NCBI GenBank assembly: GCA_963728995.1
Contig: CAVSMD010000008.1
Coordinates: 72,747 to 136,746, forward strand
Direction: 5' to 3'
DNA length: 64,000 nucleotides
Source of the DNA: FEN-1219 sp963728995
GTDB lineage: Bacteria; Pseudomonadota; Gammaproteobacteria; Steroidobacterales; Rariloculaceae
Positions 53,011 through 62,900 of this stretch are shown here, piece by piece. The notes under the pieces were generated by a model. It saw nothing but the letters and a program-made list of their open reading frames with translations, was not told the DNA's origin and ran no database searches. A program made the position numbers and the translations under genes. Each line of letters begins with the position of its first letter. Within the stretch, counting starts at the first letter, position 1.

Positions 53011-53039
53011 TTGGCGGAGTGGTCAGCGCATTTTAAGAT
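53011..53039 (+). promoter_or_regulatory. Probable promoter of the aminotransferase gene
   Basis: TTGGCG at 53011-53016 and TAAGAT at 53034-53039 with a 17-bp spacer lie in the 80-bp gap between divergent uvrB and the aminotransferase gene. Transcription would start near 53046, about 27 nt before the TTG start. No LexA-like box (CTG-N10-CAG) was noticed for uvrB here. Confidence 0.4.
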
Positions 53040-53072
53040 ACCGGAGCCCGCCGAGAGAAAGGTTTCCTGCCT

Positions 53073-54257
53073 TTGAGCATCCACCTGGCGCATCGCCTAC
53101 AGCGCATTCAGCCGTCTGCGACCGTGAGCATCACGGCGCGCGCCGGCCGCCTTCGTGAGGCTGGCCGCGACATCATCGTGCTCAGCGTCGGCGAGCCGGA
53201 TTTTCCGACGCCGGAGCACATCAAGGACGCTGCGCGCGAAGCCCTGGCCCGCAACGACACCAAGTACACGGCGGTCGACGGCTCACGGTTGCTGAAGGAA
53301 GCCATCGTAGCGAAGCTCGAGCGCGACAACGGTCTCGCGTACGCGCCTGACCAGATCCTCGTATCGAGCGGCGCCAAGCAATCCTGCTACAACGCCTGCC
53401 TCGCTTTGCTCGACCCCGGCGACGAGGCGATCGTGCTGGCGCCGTACTGGGTGTCTTATCCCGACATGGTCCGCCTGGCGGATGCGACGCCGGTCATCGT
53501 GACCAGCACGGGTCGCCACGGGTTCAAGGTCGCAGCCGAGCAGCTCGCAGCGGCGATCACGCCGCGAACGCGGCTTCTGATCCTGAACAGCCCGTGTAAT
53601 CCCACCGGGGCGGTCTACACGCGGGAGGATTGGGCGGCGTTTGGGACGGTGCTGCGCGAGCACCCGCAGGTCGTGGTGCTGACCGACGACATCTACGAGC
53701 ACATTTCGTGGGCGGACAGCCCGTTCACGAGCTTCGCTGCCGCGTGCCCCGATCTTTACGACCGGACGATCACCGTGAACGGCATGTCGAAGGGTTACGC
53801 CATGAGCGGCTGGCGCGTGGGTTATGCGGCCGGACCGGTGCCCGTCATCAGGGCCATGACGAGCCTTCAGAGCCAGAGCACGACGAATGCCTGCACGATC
53901 TCGCAGGCCGCGGCTCGCGCCGCCTTGACTGGCGATCAGCAGTGCGTGCGCGACATGTGTGCGGAGTTTCGCCGCCGGCACGATTTCTTCTTCGCGGGTG
54001 TCGGGGAGCTGCCGGGATTCGATTGCGTGCCGGCGAGCGGCACCTTCTATCTCTTCCCCAACGTCGAGGAAGCGATGCGAACAAAGCACGCCGCCACCGA
54101 CGTGGCGCTGTGCGAGCAACTGCTCGAGGCGACGGGCGTGGCGCTGGTCCCCGGCACCGCGTTCGGCGCGCCGGGGCACTTGCGACTCTCTTTCGCCGCA
54201 TCCACGGAGACACTGACACAGGCGCTCGGCCGTCTCCGCGCGTTCATGAGGGCGTGA
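53073..54257 (+). CDS. PLP-dependent aminotransferase (aspartate aminotransferase type)
   Basis: 394 residues from a TTG at 53073, which gives the family N-terminus SIHLAHRLQRIQPSATVSIT. A purine-rich AGAGAAAGG lies upstream. It is fold-type I; the PLP lysine is in VNGMSKGYAMSGWRVGYAAG. NSPCNPTGAVYTRED and LTDDIYEHISWAD are cofactor motifs. The group I-beta aspartate/prephenate aminotransferases fit best, but substrate cannot be fixed from sequence. It is divergent from uvrB, and tRNA-Asn follows 127 bp later. Confidence 0.88.
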   Translation: MSIHLAHRLQRIQPSATVSITARAGRLREAGRDIIVLSVGEPDFPTPEHIKDAAREALARNDTKYTAVDGSRLLKEAIVAKLERDNGLAYAPDQILVSSGAKQSCYNACLALLDPGDEAIVLAPYWVSYPDMVRLADATPVIVTSTGRHGFKVAAEQLAAAITPRTRLLILNSPCNPTGAVYTREDWAAFGTVLREHPQVVVLTDDIYEHISWADSPFTSFAAACPDLYDRTITVNGMSKGYAMSGWRVGYAAGPVPVIRAMTSLQSQSTTNACTISQAAARAALTGDQQCVRDMCAEFRRRHDFFFAGVGELPGFDCVPASGTFYLFPNVEEAMRTKHAATDVALCEQLLEATGVALVPGTAFGAPGHLRLSFAASTETLTQALGRLRAFMRA

Positions 54258-54384
54258 GGCGCCAGCCATCTGACTGCTTCGCGGTTCGCGATCTAACTCT
54301 ATGACAACGCAAGTATTTCACATCTCGTTACCTTGACTTGACCCCAACCATCTTCCAGAATGCCGCCGCCAATCAGGCTGCGGT

Positions 54385-54459
54385 TCCCCGGTAGCTCAGT
54401 GGTAGAGCGACGGACTGTTAATCCGTTGGTCGCTGGTTCGAGTCCGGCCCGGGGAGCCA
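54385..54459 (+). tRNA. tRNA-Asn (anticodon GTT); probable integration site
   Basis: 75 nt beginning TCCCCGGTAGCTCAGTGG. The acceptor stem TCCCCGG pairs with CCGGGGA, G73 and CCA follow. The anticodon loop CTGTTAA between CGGA and TCCG gives GTT. The T-loop TTCGAGT is present. A phage/P4-type integrase gene lies 310 bp downstream, so the 3' end of this tRNA is the probable attachment site of the island to the right. Confidence 0.97.
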
Positions 54460-54769
54460 ATTTACCGTTACGCCGCGACAACCTCTGTCATGTTTAGTCG
54501 GCGCCCACACGCATAACTGATTGAACGAACGCCCGATCGTTGTCAGTTTCGCTGAGAGCAGTCAATCTCGTCTCGTCGCTGTAAAAACGAAAACCCACGA
54601 AAAGTGGGTACTGAATTGGCGGGTGTACCCAGTCACCTAAAAAGTGTACCCACGACGTGTTATGTGACGAAACCGATACCCAGCGTTTCGCCGATAACAT
54701 AGAATCCAACTTGCCACGGTTCCGTGCGCCTACAGCGCCGGGAAAACGGGCCTCAAATCGAGGCTTGTC
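54460..54769. repeat. Integrase upstream region with GTACCCA repeats
   Basis: This 310-bp gap between tRNA-Asn and the integrase has no gene I can support. It contains three copies of GTACCCA: inverted at 54605-54611 and direct at 54625-54631 and 54646-54652, the direct copies 21 bp apart within GTGTACCCA. A hairpin pairs ACCCAC (54593-54598) with GTGGGT (54604-54609) around a GAAAA loop. Such repeats next to an integrase could be arm-type binding sites or operators for the integrase promoter. Confidence 0.45.
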
Positions 54770-56002
54770 ATGGCAAAACTCACCGAAACCAAGATCAAGG
54801 CACTGCGGCCGCGCGAGCGGGCGTACAAGGCGTTCGACGCTTACGGCTTGTATTTCCTGGTGCCACCCTCAGGCAGCCCACATTGGCGTGTGCGACTCAG
54901 CCAGAGACGGCAAAGAACAGCATCTTTCACTAGGTCGCTACCCCGATGTCAGCCTCGACGACGCTCGGGCGCGAGCGGCGCGGCTCCGCGCTGGCCTCAA
55001 GAACACCGACGCTGTGGCTACCGACGGCGTTGGCCGCGGAGCTCCGGGGCGCGCCGCGACCGCATCCAGTACGTGTGGCGCCGGCCGGTGACGCGCTGGA
55101 GACAGTCACCGAGCGCTGGCAAGACGAATGGATCAGAGGCGAGAACCACGCCCACAAAACGACTATCCGCAACGACCGCTGCTTCGCCTACCTGATCCGC
55201 GAGCTTGGTCCGCGCACGCCGATCGGCGCCGTCGATGCGCCGGTCCTCCAGGAAGCTATCGAGCGCATCGAGCAGGCGCACGGTCGCGAAACGGCGCATC
55301 GCGCGTTGATGCTTGCCAACAAACTCTGGCGGTTCGCGATGGCCAAGCGCGTCGTGAACAACAACCCTGCGTCGGGGCTCAAGGCCACGGAGATTCTTGC
55401 GCCTACGACTGAGCGCCATTACGCGGCGATTATCGAGCCGCGAGCCTTCGGTGTGCTGCTGCGCTCCATCGACAGCTACGCAGGGCAGCCGGTGACTTGG
55501 CTCGCGCTGCAACTGCTCGCGATTACCTTCGTGCGGCCGGGCGAGCTGCGTCTAGCGACGTGGCGTGAATTCACGCTCGGCGGTGACGCACCGCAGTGGG
55601 AGATCCCCAGAGCCCGTATGAAGATGCGTGAGTCCAATCACGTTGTGCCGCTCGCCACGCAGACAGTGACGCTGCTGCGGGAGACTTGAGCGTCACCGCC
55701 GCGACGAGCTGGCCTTCCCGAGCTTGCGCAATGGTCGACCGCTCAGCGACAACACGTTCAACGTCGCGCTGCGCACGCTTGGCTTTTCGAACGACGTGCA
55801 CGTTGCTCATGGCTTCCGGTCGAGCGCGGCGTCACTACTGCATGGGCTCGGTTTCGACAGCGAGCTGGTCGAGACCCAGCTGGCTCATGCGCGACCAGGC
55901 GTGCGCGGTGTGTATTTCCGCGCACATCTTCTCGAGCAGCGACGCGCGATGCTCCAGCGATGGGCGGACTACTTAGATGAACTGCGGGTAGCTGGCAGCT
56001 AA
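54770..56002 (+). pseudogene. int: P4-type tyrosine integrase with three apparent frameshifts
   Basis: The protein is spread over three frames. ATG 54770 begins AKLTETKIKALRPRERAYKA and GLYFLVPPSGSPHWRVR. Near 54900 the next frame continues DGKEQHLSLGRYPDVSLDDA. Between 55020 and 55085 a third shift leads to VTERWQDEWIRGENHAHKTT and the catalytic Arg region FVRPGELRLATWREF. Near 55684 a last shift leads to AHGFRSSAASLLH and the nucleophile Tyr in GVRGVYFRAHLLEQRR. Each shift equals one extra base; removing three gives about 409 residues, the normal length. Next to tRNA-Asn, it would mobilise this island. Confidence 0.88.
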
Positions 56003-57150
56003 GGAAGGTCTGAAGAACCGTCGATGAAAACGGATTTTGGGCGTGATGTTGAACTGAACTGGCGGAACGGACGAGTTTCGGTCGCCGGTTGGGCTATTTC
56101 TGCCTCGAAGGTCAGCATTTCCCGATCTCCATCGACACGTATCCTATGCATTCAGCAATCGCCGTCTGACGATGTACAGGTTGGCGAGTGCGGCGGTCAC
56201 TTCGAGGCGGTGCAGATTCTTCGCCAGACCCCGGTAGCGGACCTTCTGAAAGCCGAACACTCGCTTGATGACTCCGATCGTGTGCTCAACCTTCGCTCGG
56301 ACACGCGACTTGTTGCGGTTCTTGGCCTTGATCCGCTCATCGATCCGGGCACCCCAGCGGTAACGCTGGTTGGTGAAGTCCTTCACCCGTGGCGCCGCCG
56401 CATGCATCGCCTCCTTCTGCCCGCGATACGCCTGGTCGCCCCACACCCGAGTCTCCTTGCCATGCAGCAGGTGGGGCAGCGCGAGCGCATCGGCCACGTT
56501 CGCCGCCGACGCCAGGATCGTATGGATCAGCTTCGTCCGGCTGTCGACACCGATATGAGCCTTCATCCCGAAGTACCACTGTTGGCCCTTCGCGGTCTGA
56601 TGCATCTCGGGGTCACGCTTGCCATCCTTGTTCTTGGTCGAGCTCGGCGCCCCGATGATCGTCGCATCTACGATCGTGCCCTTCGCGATCTTGATGCCGC
56701 TGCGCCGCAGGTGATCGTTGACCGCCTGCAGCAGCGTCTTGCCCAGCTGGTTGCGCTCCAGCAGATGCCGAAACTTGCACACCGTGGTCTCATCTGGAGC
56801 CCCTTCAACCCCAAGATCAATGCCCACAAAGCCGCGCATCGACGCCGAGTCGTACAGCGCCTCCTCGACCGCAGGGTCCGACAGGTTGAACCACAACTGC
56901 AGGAAGTAGATCCGCAGCATCCGCTCCAGCGGAATCGGCGGTCGTCCACCGTTCTCGCTGATCTTCGGATACACCGTCTGCACCGCGACCGTCATCTGCG
57001 ACCACGGGATAATTCGGTCCATATCCGCCAGGAACTGCGCTCGACGCGTCGTCTTCCCGTACTTCTCAAAGCCCGTCAGTGTGTGCTGCTTCATCAACGT
57101 GCTGGCCTGACAATCACTGCAGCAAATTCTACCGGTAAATCAGAGTTTCC
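56003..57150 (-). mobile_element. IS5-family insertion sequence with CTAA target duplication
   Basis: 1148 bp. The left end reads GGAAGGTCTGAAGAACCG and the right end, on the minus strand, GGAAACTCTGATTTACCG; 13 of 18 positions match. CTAA flanks both ends (55999-56002 and 57151-57154), a 4-bp target duplication of the type usual for this family. One intact transposase gene fills most of it. The left CTAA includes the TAA stop of the integrase, so the insertion keeps that stop. Confidence 0.9.
56144..57097 (-). CDS. IS5-family transposase
   Basis: 317 residues, intact. DDE-type transposase of the IS5 group: the N-terminus MMKQHTLTGFEKYGKTTRRA, a helical region PIPLERMLRIYFLQLWFNLS, catalytic Asp regions AKGTIVDATIIGAPSS and TRVWGDQAYRGQ, and the catalytic Glu in SRVRAKVEHTIGVIKRVFG. 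It catalyses movement of the surrounding element. Confidence 0.96.
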   Translation of the reverse strand: MMKQHTLTGFEKYGKTTRRAQFLADMDRIIPWSQMTVAVQTVYPKISENGGRPPIPLERMLRIYFLQLWFNLSDPAVEEALYDSASMRGFVGIDLGVEGAPDETTVCKFRHLLERNQLGKTLLQAVNDHLRRSGIKIAKGTIVDATIIGAPSSTKNKDGKRDPEMHQTAKGQQWYFGMKAHIGVDSRTKLIHTILASAANVADALALPHLLHGKETRVWGDQAYRGQKEAMHAAAPRVKDFTNQRYRWGARIDERIKAKNRNKSRVRAKVEHTIGVIKRVFGFQKVRYRGLAKNLHRLEVTAALANLYIVRRRLLNA

Positions 57151-57228
57151 CTAACTCACATAACGCCAACAGATCACGGCGCGCCGCGCATCCTGCGCAG
57201 CAGCGAGACGGGTTAAGGAGAAGATTTG

Positions 57229-57423
57229 ATGATCCGTCCCAAAGACCGCAAGCTGATCGCTTTCGTCGCGACGCGCGCACCCTCTTCTGCGCCGACTATG
57301 GTTCTCGGCGACACCGGCTATCGCGCGAATCCGGACGCGTTCGCCGCACAAATGGAAGTGTTCGGCCGGATGCGTGAGACGGCGCAGGCGTTGCGGCAGC
57401 GCGCCAAAGGAAGTTGGCCGTGA
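57229..57423 (+). CDS. Small hypothetical island protein
   Basis: 64 residues from the ATG at 57229, with GGAG 8 nt upstream. The sequence (IRPKDRKLIAFVATRAPSS, then DTGYRANPDAFAAQMEVFG) is not one I recognise. It has no membrane segment or known motif. It is the first cargo gene after the IS and shares the strand with the following three genes. Confidence 0.5.
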   Translation: MIRPKDRKLIAFVATRAPSSAPTMVLGDTGYRANPDAFAAQMEVFGRMRETAQALRQRAKGSWP

Positions 57424-57502
57424 TCGCCACAACGTGCCATTGGGGAACCGACGACGTTCATTTGTTTTTGATCAATCTGGATCACGGCGCCAACGGAGGC
57501 GA

Positions 57503-57527
57503 GACGGGTCTGACCAGGAGACCCGTC
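57503..57527 (+). promoter_or_regulatory. Perfect hairpin directly before the RadC-like start codon
   Basis: GACGGGTCT (57503-57511) and AGACCCGTC (57519-57527) form a 9-bp stem with a 7-nt loop. The ATG follows immediately at 57528. The AGGAG ribosome-binding site (57516-57520) is partly in the stem, so folding would limit translation. As DNA it could also be an operator. Confidence 0.5.
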
Positions 57528-58004
57528 ATGCGATCGCTCTATACCCGTCACGGTAGGCGCTACCGCGCTGCCGCCAATTCCGAAGTGCTCGACGCCTCTG
57601 CTGCGATCATCGTCGCGCAGACTCGCGGTACGACGCTCGGTTCACCACAAGAAGCCGCAATGGTTTGCGGATCACTCTGCGCGGGCTACGACAACGAGCA
57701 TTTCGCTACGGTATGGCTCGATACGCGTCATCGAGTGATCCACGCGGAAACGCTGTTCGCCGGAACGATCGATGGTGCCACGGTATACCCGCGCGTAGTC
57801 GTCAAGCGGGCGCTCGAGCTCAATGCCGCCGCGGTTATCCTCACCCACAACCATCCGAGCGGCATCGCGGAACCGAGCGAAGCTGATCGGAGTATCACGC
57901 TCAAGCTGTCGAAAGCGCTCGCGCTGGTTGAGATCCGACTTCTCGATCACCTCGTCGTTACCGGTGACGCATGCGTCAGTCTCGCGGAGCGGGGTTGGCT
58001 ATGA
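57528..58004 (+). CDS. RadC-like JAB/MPN-domain protein
   Basis: 158 residues from the ATG at 57528; a longer frame from 57414 lacks the family pattern. The JAMM motif is visible as THNHPSG (106-112) with Asp120 in PSEADRSITLKL. The preceding LFAGTIDGATVYPRVVVKRA is typical of the RadC/DUF2466 family. Such short RadC-like genes are common on plasmids and islands; the biochemical role is not settled and metal-dependent hydrolase activity is only inferred. It overlaps the next gene by 4 bp. Confidence 0.85.
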   Translation: MRSLYTRHGRRYRAAANSEVLDASAAIIVAQTRGTTLGSPQEAAMVCGSLCAGYDNEHFATVWLDTRHRVIHAETLFAGTIDGATVYPRVVVKRALELNAAAVILTHNHPSGIAEPSEADRSITLKLSKALALVEIRLLDHLVVTGDACVSLAERGWL

Positions 58005-58222
58005 CAAGGGTAGCAAGCGCTCCAGACTTTGACGTCCAGCACCACGTCAGCATTGCGCTGTTGCGCCCGGACACGGAAAGCGCGAGCGCGTGGTGCGACG
58101 AACACCTCGTGACCGAAGGCGCGCTGAGGTGGGGTCGCGCCTACGTGGTGGAGCCGCAGCACATCGAGGATATCCTGCGCGCGATCGTGCGGGCCGGATT
58201 GACGGTGCACCTGCGTGGATAA
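58001..58222 (+). CDS. Small hypothetical island protein
   Basis: 73 residues from the ATG at 58001, overlapping the RadC-like stop (ATGA), so probably coupled to it. It contains CDEHLVTEGALRWGRAYVVE and IEDILRAIVRAGLTVHLRG. I do not recognise a family. No membrane helix or signal peptide. It overlaps the next gene slightly. Confidence 0.6.
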   Translation: MTRVASAPDFDVQHHVSIALLRPDTESASAWCDEHLVTEGALRWGRAYVVEPQHIEDILRAIVRAGLTVHLRG

Positions 58223-58574
58223 CGTGGCGCCTTTCTCCCGGCCGCTCGGTTGGGTCGTTGACCTAGACCTACGCGGTCGCGACGCGATAATCGCAGCGGA
58301 GTTCCTGCGGGAGCTACCCGCTCCGAAGCGTCACGCAGCGTGGCCGTACAGATTGGTTGCCGTGTGGGCCGATCTGCACCTGGACTGGCTAACGACTGCT
58401 GACATCCCCGAGCGGAATCTCCTGATGCTCGACGTTCGCGCTGCGCGTCAGCGCGTGCTTCCGCCAGTTATCGGGCGTTGCGCCGCCCTTCAGGGCTACC
58501 TTTCGCTCGTTGGTGTCAAGCTCGTGGCACGGGGACGAACGACGCGGCGACTCGAGCGGTGCTACGCGGCCTGA
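58215..58574 (+). CDS. Hypothetical island protein
   Basis: 119 residues from a GTG at 58215; a GTG at 58224 is an alternative. PLGWVVDLDLRGRDAIIAAE and RRLERCYAA at the end are not from a family I know. Arg-rich and soluble. It converges on jetD with a 128-bp gap (58575-58702) in which I see no gene. Confidence 0.5.
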   Translation: MDNVAPFSRPLGWVVDLDLRGRDAIIAAEFLRELPAPKRHAAWPYRLVAVWADLHLDWLTTADIPERNLLMLDVRAARQRVLPPVIGRCAALQGYLSLVGVKLVARGRTTRRLERCYAA

Positions 58575-58702
58575 CACGAGACCCGCGCATTCTCGAGCGG
58601 CCTGATCTCCTGGATGATCGCGGCGGACACGCCGGGGCCCGATGGCTAGCGGAGACGCGCGTCATGAGATCGCTGCCGCCAAATCACTCATCAATCCCTC
58701 TA

Positions 58703-59938
58703 TCACGGATTCTTCGTGCAGTCCCCCCCAGATTCCGCCATCGCCGCGGCAAGCTGCGGATCCCAGGACGCCTCGACTCGTCGCCCTAACAGCGGCGGCT
58801 CGTTGCCGGTAATGCAGGCGCGATAGTCCGCGGCGCTAAACCGCCACGGCGCTGCACCGAAGCGGCGGATGACGAAGTTTGCAATCGCGATGCCCGGCCA
58901 GTCGAAGTCTCCGTGATACCGCAAGAGCGCCCCCGTCCCTCGCAGCTGTTGCAGGAGAGCTTGCTGCGCCGCGCCCGGCATTCCGTCAGTGCACACTAGC
59001 GGTGGCGACCGCAAGCCGAAGCGCTGCGCTGCAATGGCGATGACCGCAGAGTTCTCGCACACGTACACCGGCTCGCAGTGCGCCCATCTCGGCGGCGACT
59101 CGAGCAGAAGCTTCAAACTCAGATGTATCGGAACGCCGAGATCCGCTGCGCGAGCCGCCAAAGCACCCGCCGGCGTCTCATCCCGGGCGCGTAGATTCAA
59201 ACAGAGTGCCGGCGCAGCCAGGTCGTTGACGCTCACGCCTGCCAGAGCCCACAGGTTGCGGCGCGTCGCCGCCGCGCGAGAGCCCGGGTCAGCGGCAGTC
59301 TCAGTCATGTCCGAAACCGCATCTGACTCGTTCGGAGACGATGCGCACGCACGCAGGACTAGCGTCGCAACCGGCTGCCCAGGATCGAGCGCGTGCGCGT
59401 TGCCTAAGGTCTCAGCTGCAAGTTGGGCGAGCGGCACGCCGAAGGCCGGAAGTCCTGAGAGCACTCGTGCCGCGCGCTCGAGCAACGCGCGCCCTTCTTG
59501 CGGTTCACCGCTCGCGAGGCGCCTCAATAGAGCCACGCTGGCCGAGTCGGCGATGAATGTGCCGAGTAGCTTTCGGTCCGCACCCTCAAGCACGTCCCGC
59601 CACTGCCGCTCGCGCTCGGCCCGTTCAGCTTTGCGGTCGATCAACGGACCGTCGAGGGCCTCCAGCGCTGCTCGCAGATCGCGCGCAAGACCGGCGCGTG
59701 CGATGGCCGTGTCGAGCTCCGATAGCTTGAGTCGCATTGAGCTTGCAGATCGCACCGAGCGACCCAGTAGCCCCTCCAAGGCGCGGCGCTCGGCACTGTT
59801 GAGTTTGCCTAACGAGAACTCGTCGCTCTTGGCGCCGCGCTCGAAACGCGCGCGTAGCCGTCGGCGCAACGTTGCGAGTTCGTCGCCGCCCAGGAGCCGT
59901 TGCAGAGGCGCATCGCCGGCCGCGACGCCCATGCTCAC
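58703..59938 (-). CDS. jetD: Wadjet type II nuclease subunit JetD (DUF2399/TIGR02679)
   Basis: 411 residues. The C-terminal domain is Toprim-like: the metal Glu is expected in VYVCENSAVIAIAAQ (about 293) and the DxD in LRYHGDFDWPGIAIANFVI (about 344), as in topoisomerase VI subunit A and JetD proteins. The N-terminal 200 residues are helical. In Wadjet systems this subunit cuts circular plasmid DNA after the SMC complex has extruded loops. It overlaps jetC by 4 bp (ATGA) and is the last gene of the operon. Confidence 0.88.
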   Translation of the reverse strand: MSMGVAAGDAPLQRLLGGDELATLRRRLRARFERGAKSDEFSLGKLNSAERRALEGLLGRSVRSASSMRLKLSELDTAIARAGLARDLRAALEALDGPLIDRKAERAERERQWRDVLEGADRKLLGTFIADSASVALLRRLASGEPQEGRALLERAARVLSGLPAFGVPLAQLAAETLGNAHALDPGQPVATLVLRACASSPNESDAVSDMTETAADPGSRAAATRRNLWALAGVSVNDLAAPALCLNLRARDETPAGALAARAADLGVPIHLSLKLLLESPPRWAHCEPVYVCENSAVIAIAAQRFGLRSPPLVCTDGMPGAAQQALLQQLRGTGALLRYHGDFDWPGIAIANFVIRRFGAAPWRFSAADYRACITGNEPPLLGRRVEASWDPQLAAAMAESGGDCTKNP

Positions 59939-62900
59939 GCCGGCTCCGTGCGCTCGGCCTCCGCCGAATCAGTCCGATCAGCGGCGGCGGACGGAAATCG
60001 CTCGATGATTTCTTGGTTCTCCCGCCGTACCCGTCCATCCCACGTCCAGCGCGAAACGAAGACAGCGTCCACGCCTTCGCGTCGGACGAGCTGGCAGATC
60101 GACAGCCCCGGAAGCTCGGGGTAGCAGCCCCATTCGCGCTCGCTCGTCATCACGAAATCGAGATCGAACTCACTGATTAGCGCCATGCAATTTGCGCGGG
60201 CTTCGTCGTCTATGCCCGCGAAGGCCTCGTCGAGAAGCACCAGACGGGGCGCTTGCTCCCGCGCGCTCTCATAGTGAGCGCTGCACGCCGCGAACAGTGG
60301 CACGGTAAGACCGAGCGCCCGCTCGCCGCTCGATGCAGGACCCGTGAGCGGCCGCCACTGCCCGTCCTGGTAGCGTTGCACGCGGAACTGATGCCAGCGG
60401 CGGTAGTCGAGCGCGCGCGCGAGGCCGTCGTAGACACCGGCATGGTCGTCCTCCGAGGTCTCGGCCGAGATGCGCCGCTGGAGAAATTCGCCAACCTGGC
60501 GGCGATCGTCCGGCGACCAAGCCTCCGCGCTTGTTCGTAGCAACCTTTTGCGTGCTTCCGCCAGCCCCGGAACACCGTGCTCGGAGTCTTCCGGTAATGG
60601 CTGCCACACGAGCCGATAACGCACGCCGGTAGACGTTGGCCGGCGGGCGAGCTCTCGGTTCATCGCGGCGACGCGCTCGTCAGTGTCTTTGATCATGCGT
60701 TGCAGATTGGCCGCGATCTCCTTCTCGAGATGCTGCTCCAGGACGTCGCGCTCACGCACGGAGAGCAGCAGCTTGCGTTCGTCGAGCTCAGCGTGGAGTA
60801 GGCGCTCGAGCACATCCGGGCGCACCGGCCGCTGCTGATGCACGATGCGCACGATCAGGCCCTGATCCGTAAGCTCGGCCGTCGCCGAGTGGCCATGGGC
60901 CGACATCGCGCTCTGCAGCTCGGTGAGGTCACGGCCAAGCTCGCTTTGCACGCGCGACCAGTCGCCGTCGTCGGCAGAGATATCGGCGAGCGCCTGCTCG
61001 GCTCGGCGCGCCAAGGTCAAGGCAGCGTCCACGCCCCACGGGACGGCCGGTAGCGACGCTTCCAGTTCCGCACCGAGCGCCACGGCAAGCAGCCCCGTCT
61101 GCGCGGCAAAGGATTCGAGTTCGGTGACGGCCGCTTTGCGCGCCGACACGCGTTCCGTCAACCGCTGTGCCTTGGTGTTACGTTCGCTTTCGGCCGTGCC
61201 GCGTTGGCCGCTCGCCGCGTTTAATTGCGCACGCGCGACCTTCGCTGCCTTCTCGTCGGCTTCGAGCGCTCGCTTCACCGCCTCGATCTGGCCGAGCAGG
61301 TCGCCGACTTGCTTGCCGACGGTGGCTTCCAGCGACTCGACGACGGCATCCGCTTCGAGCAGCTTAGTCGCCTTGACTGCGCGATCGGTCACCGCGTTCT
61401 CGACATCGGCTGTCGCATTGGCTTCCCGCCGTTCTTGCTCGGCAAGATCGAGCAGCGAGCGCCGGTGGTTACGCACTGCACCTGCGAGCTGTACGAGCGC
61501 CGTCCGATACTCGGCGAGCGCGTGCTCCACGCGGCCAGTCCCGGAGTCGTCGCTTGGCAGCCGGAGATCGCGTGCGTCGCGGATCAAGCGGGTGTGTGCA
61601 TCCGCGGCGGCCTGCGCGGCCTCCGACAAACGCACCTCGGCTTCGCCGAGCTTGATCTGCGCGAAGCGGCGCTGCTGCTCGGCTGCCGCGAGATCTGCGG
61701 TCGCGCGCAGCAGTGCGTCGTCCGACGGGGCGGCGGTCACCTCGGCGGCGGCGTCAGCCCGCAGCGCTTCGCACCGCTGATGCCGTGCGTCACAGTCCGC
61801 GAGCGTCGTCGCGAGCTCCGCGAGCCTCGCGTCGAGTTCGACGAGGCGAGCACGCCGAGCCGCTTCGCGCGCTGCATGGCCCACATACGCGGCGTCGGCT
61901 TTGGACCAGGCGCCGCGAGCCGCACCGACGCGGAACTCGCCGTGCGGCGATACCCACGTCTCGGCCCCGGACGGCTCCCGTGCGGTGCACGCGATCGAAC
62001 GCAGCACCGCACTCACGGTTGCGGCGGAGAGGCCCTCCGCGCCGTCCGGAATCGTCGGCACGAGCCAATCCGCAAGCGACTGCGGACATTCCTCGCGAGC
62101 GACGAGCAGCACGTCGTGCGTGCGCTCGTCCGTTAGCGTTCCATCCGGTGCGAGCCAAGCATCGAGCAAGCCGGCCGCCTCGAGCGCCGCCTCGATGCCT
62201 GCGCGGGCGTCAGGCGAAACGTGCGCTGCAAAGTCCACGGCTTGCCACAGCGGCGCGCCCGTGCGGCGTTCGCGCGCCGCGGCATCCCGCGTATATGGTT
62301 TTGGGGGTCGGCGGTCTTCGCCCCGAACCAGGCGAGCGCACTCGGCCTCAAGCTCGCCTCGTTCCAGATCGGCAGCCTTGCGCGCCTCGGCGATCGCGGC
62401 CTCACGCGCCGCGAGCACGCGCTCCAAGGCGATGCGCGCCGCATCGAGCGCATCGCGAGCCGGATTCGTACCGTCTTGCGTCTCTGTCCACGACTCGAGA
62501 GCCCCGAGCACGGTGTCCTGTTCCTCGACCTCGAGCACCTCGACCGCGGCGAAATGCGTACGCCAAGCGGCGAGCAACGACGTGGCCTCTGCGACACGGC
62601 GCTCGGCGTTCGTGGCATGCGACGCGGTCGCGGCGTCGAACGCGTCGGCGCACCGGTCGCGGTCGCTACGGGCCAGTTGGCGTCGCTGCTCGGCCGCGTG
62701 CAGCTCGCGTTGACACTTGCGCAGTGCCTCGATCTGCTCCCGACGCCGCTCGGCCGCGGCGTGTAACGCGTCCGGCCACGCCGCGAGCGTGGCATCGGCA
62801 ACGGCCGCGATGCCATCCGGGAGCCCGAGAACTTCGAGCACCCGTGTGTGCTCAGCTGCGATACCTGCTTCGGTGCCTCGATCCGCTGCTGTGCCTTGTA

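Noticed and set aside
57414..57527. Longer N-terminus for the RadC-like gene
   Set aside because: Lacks family similarity, whereas ATG 57528 has an AGGAG at proper distance and gives a typical length.
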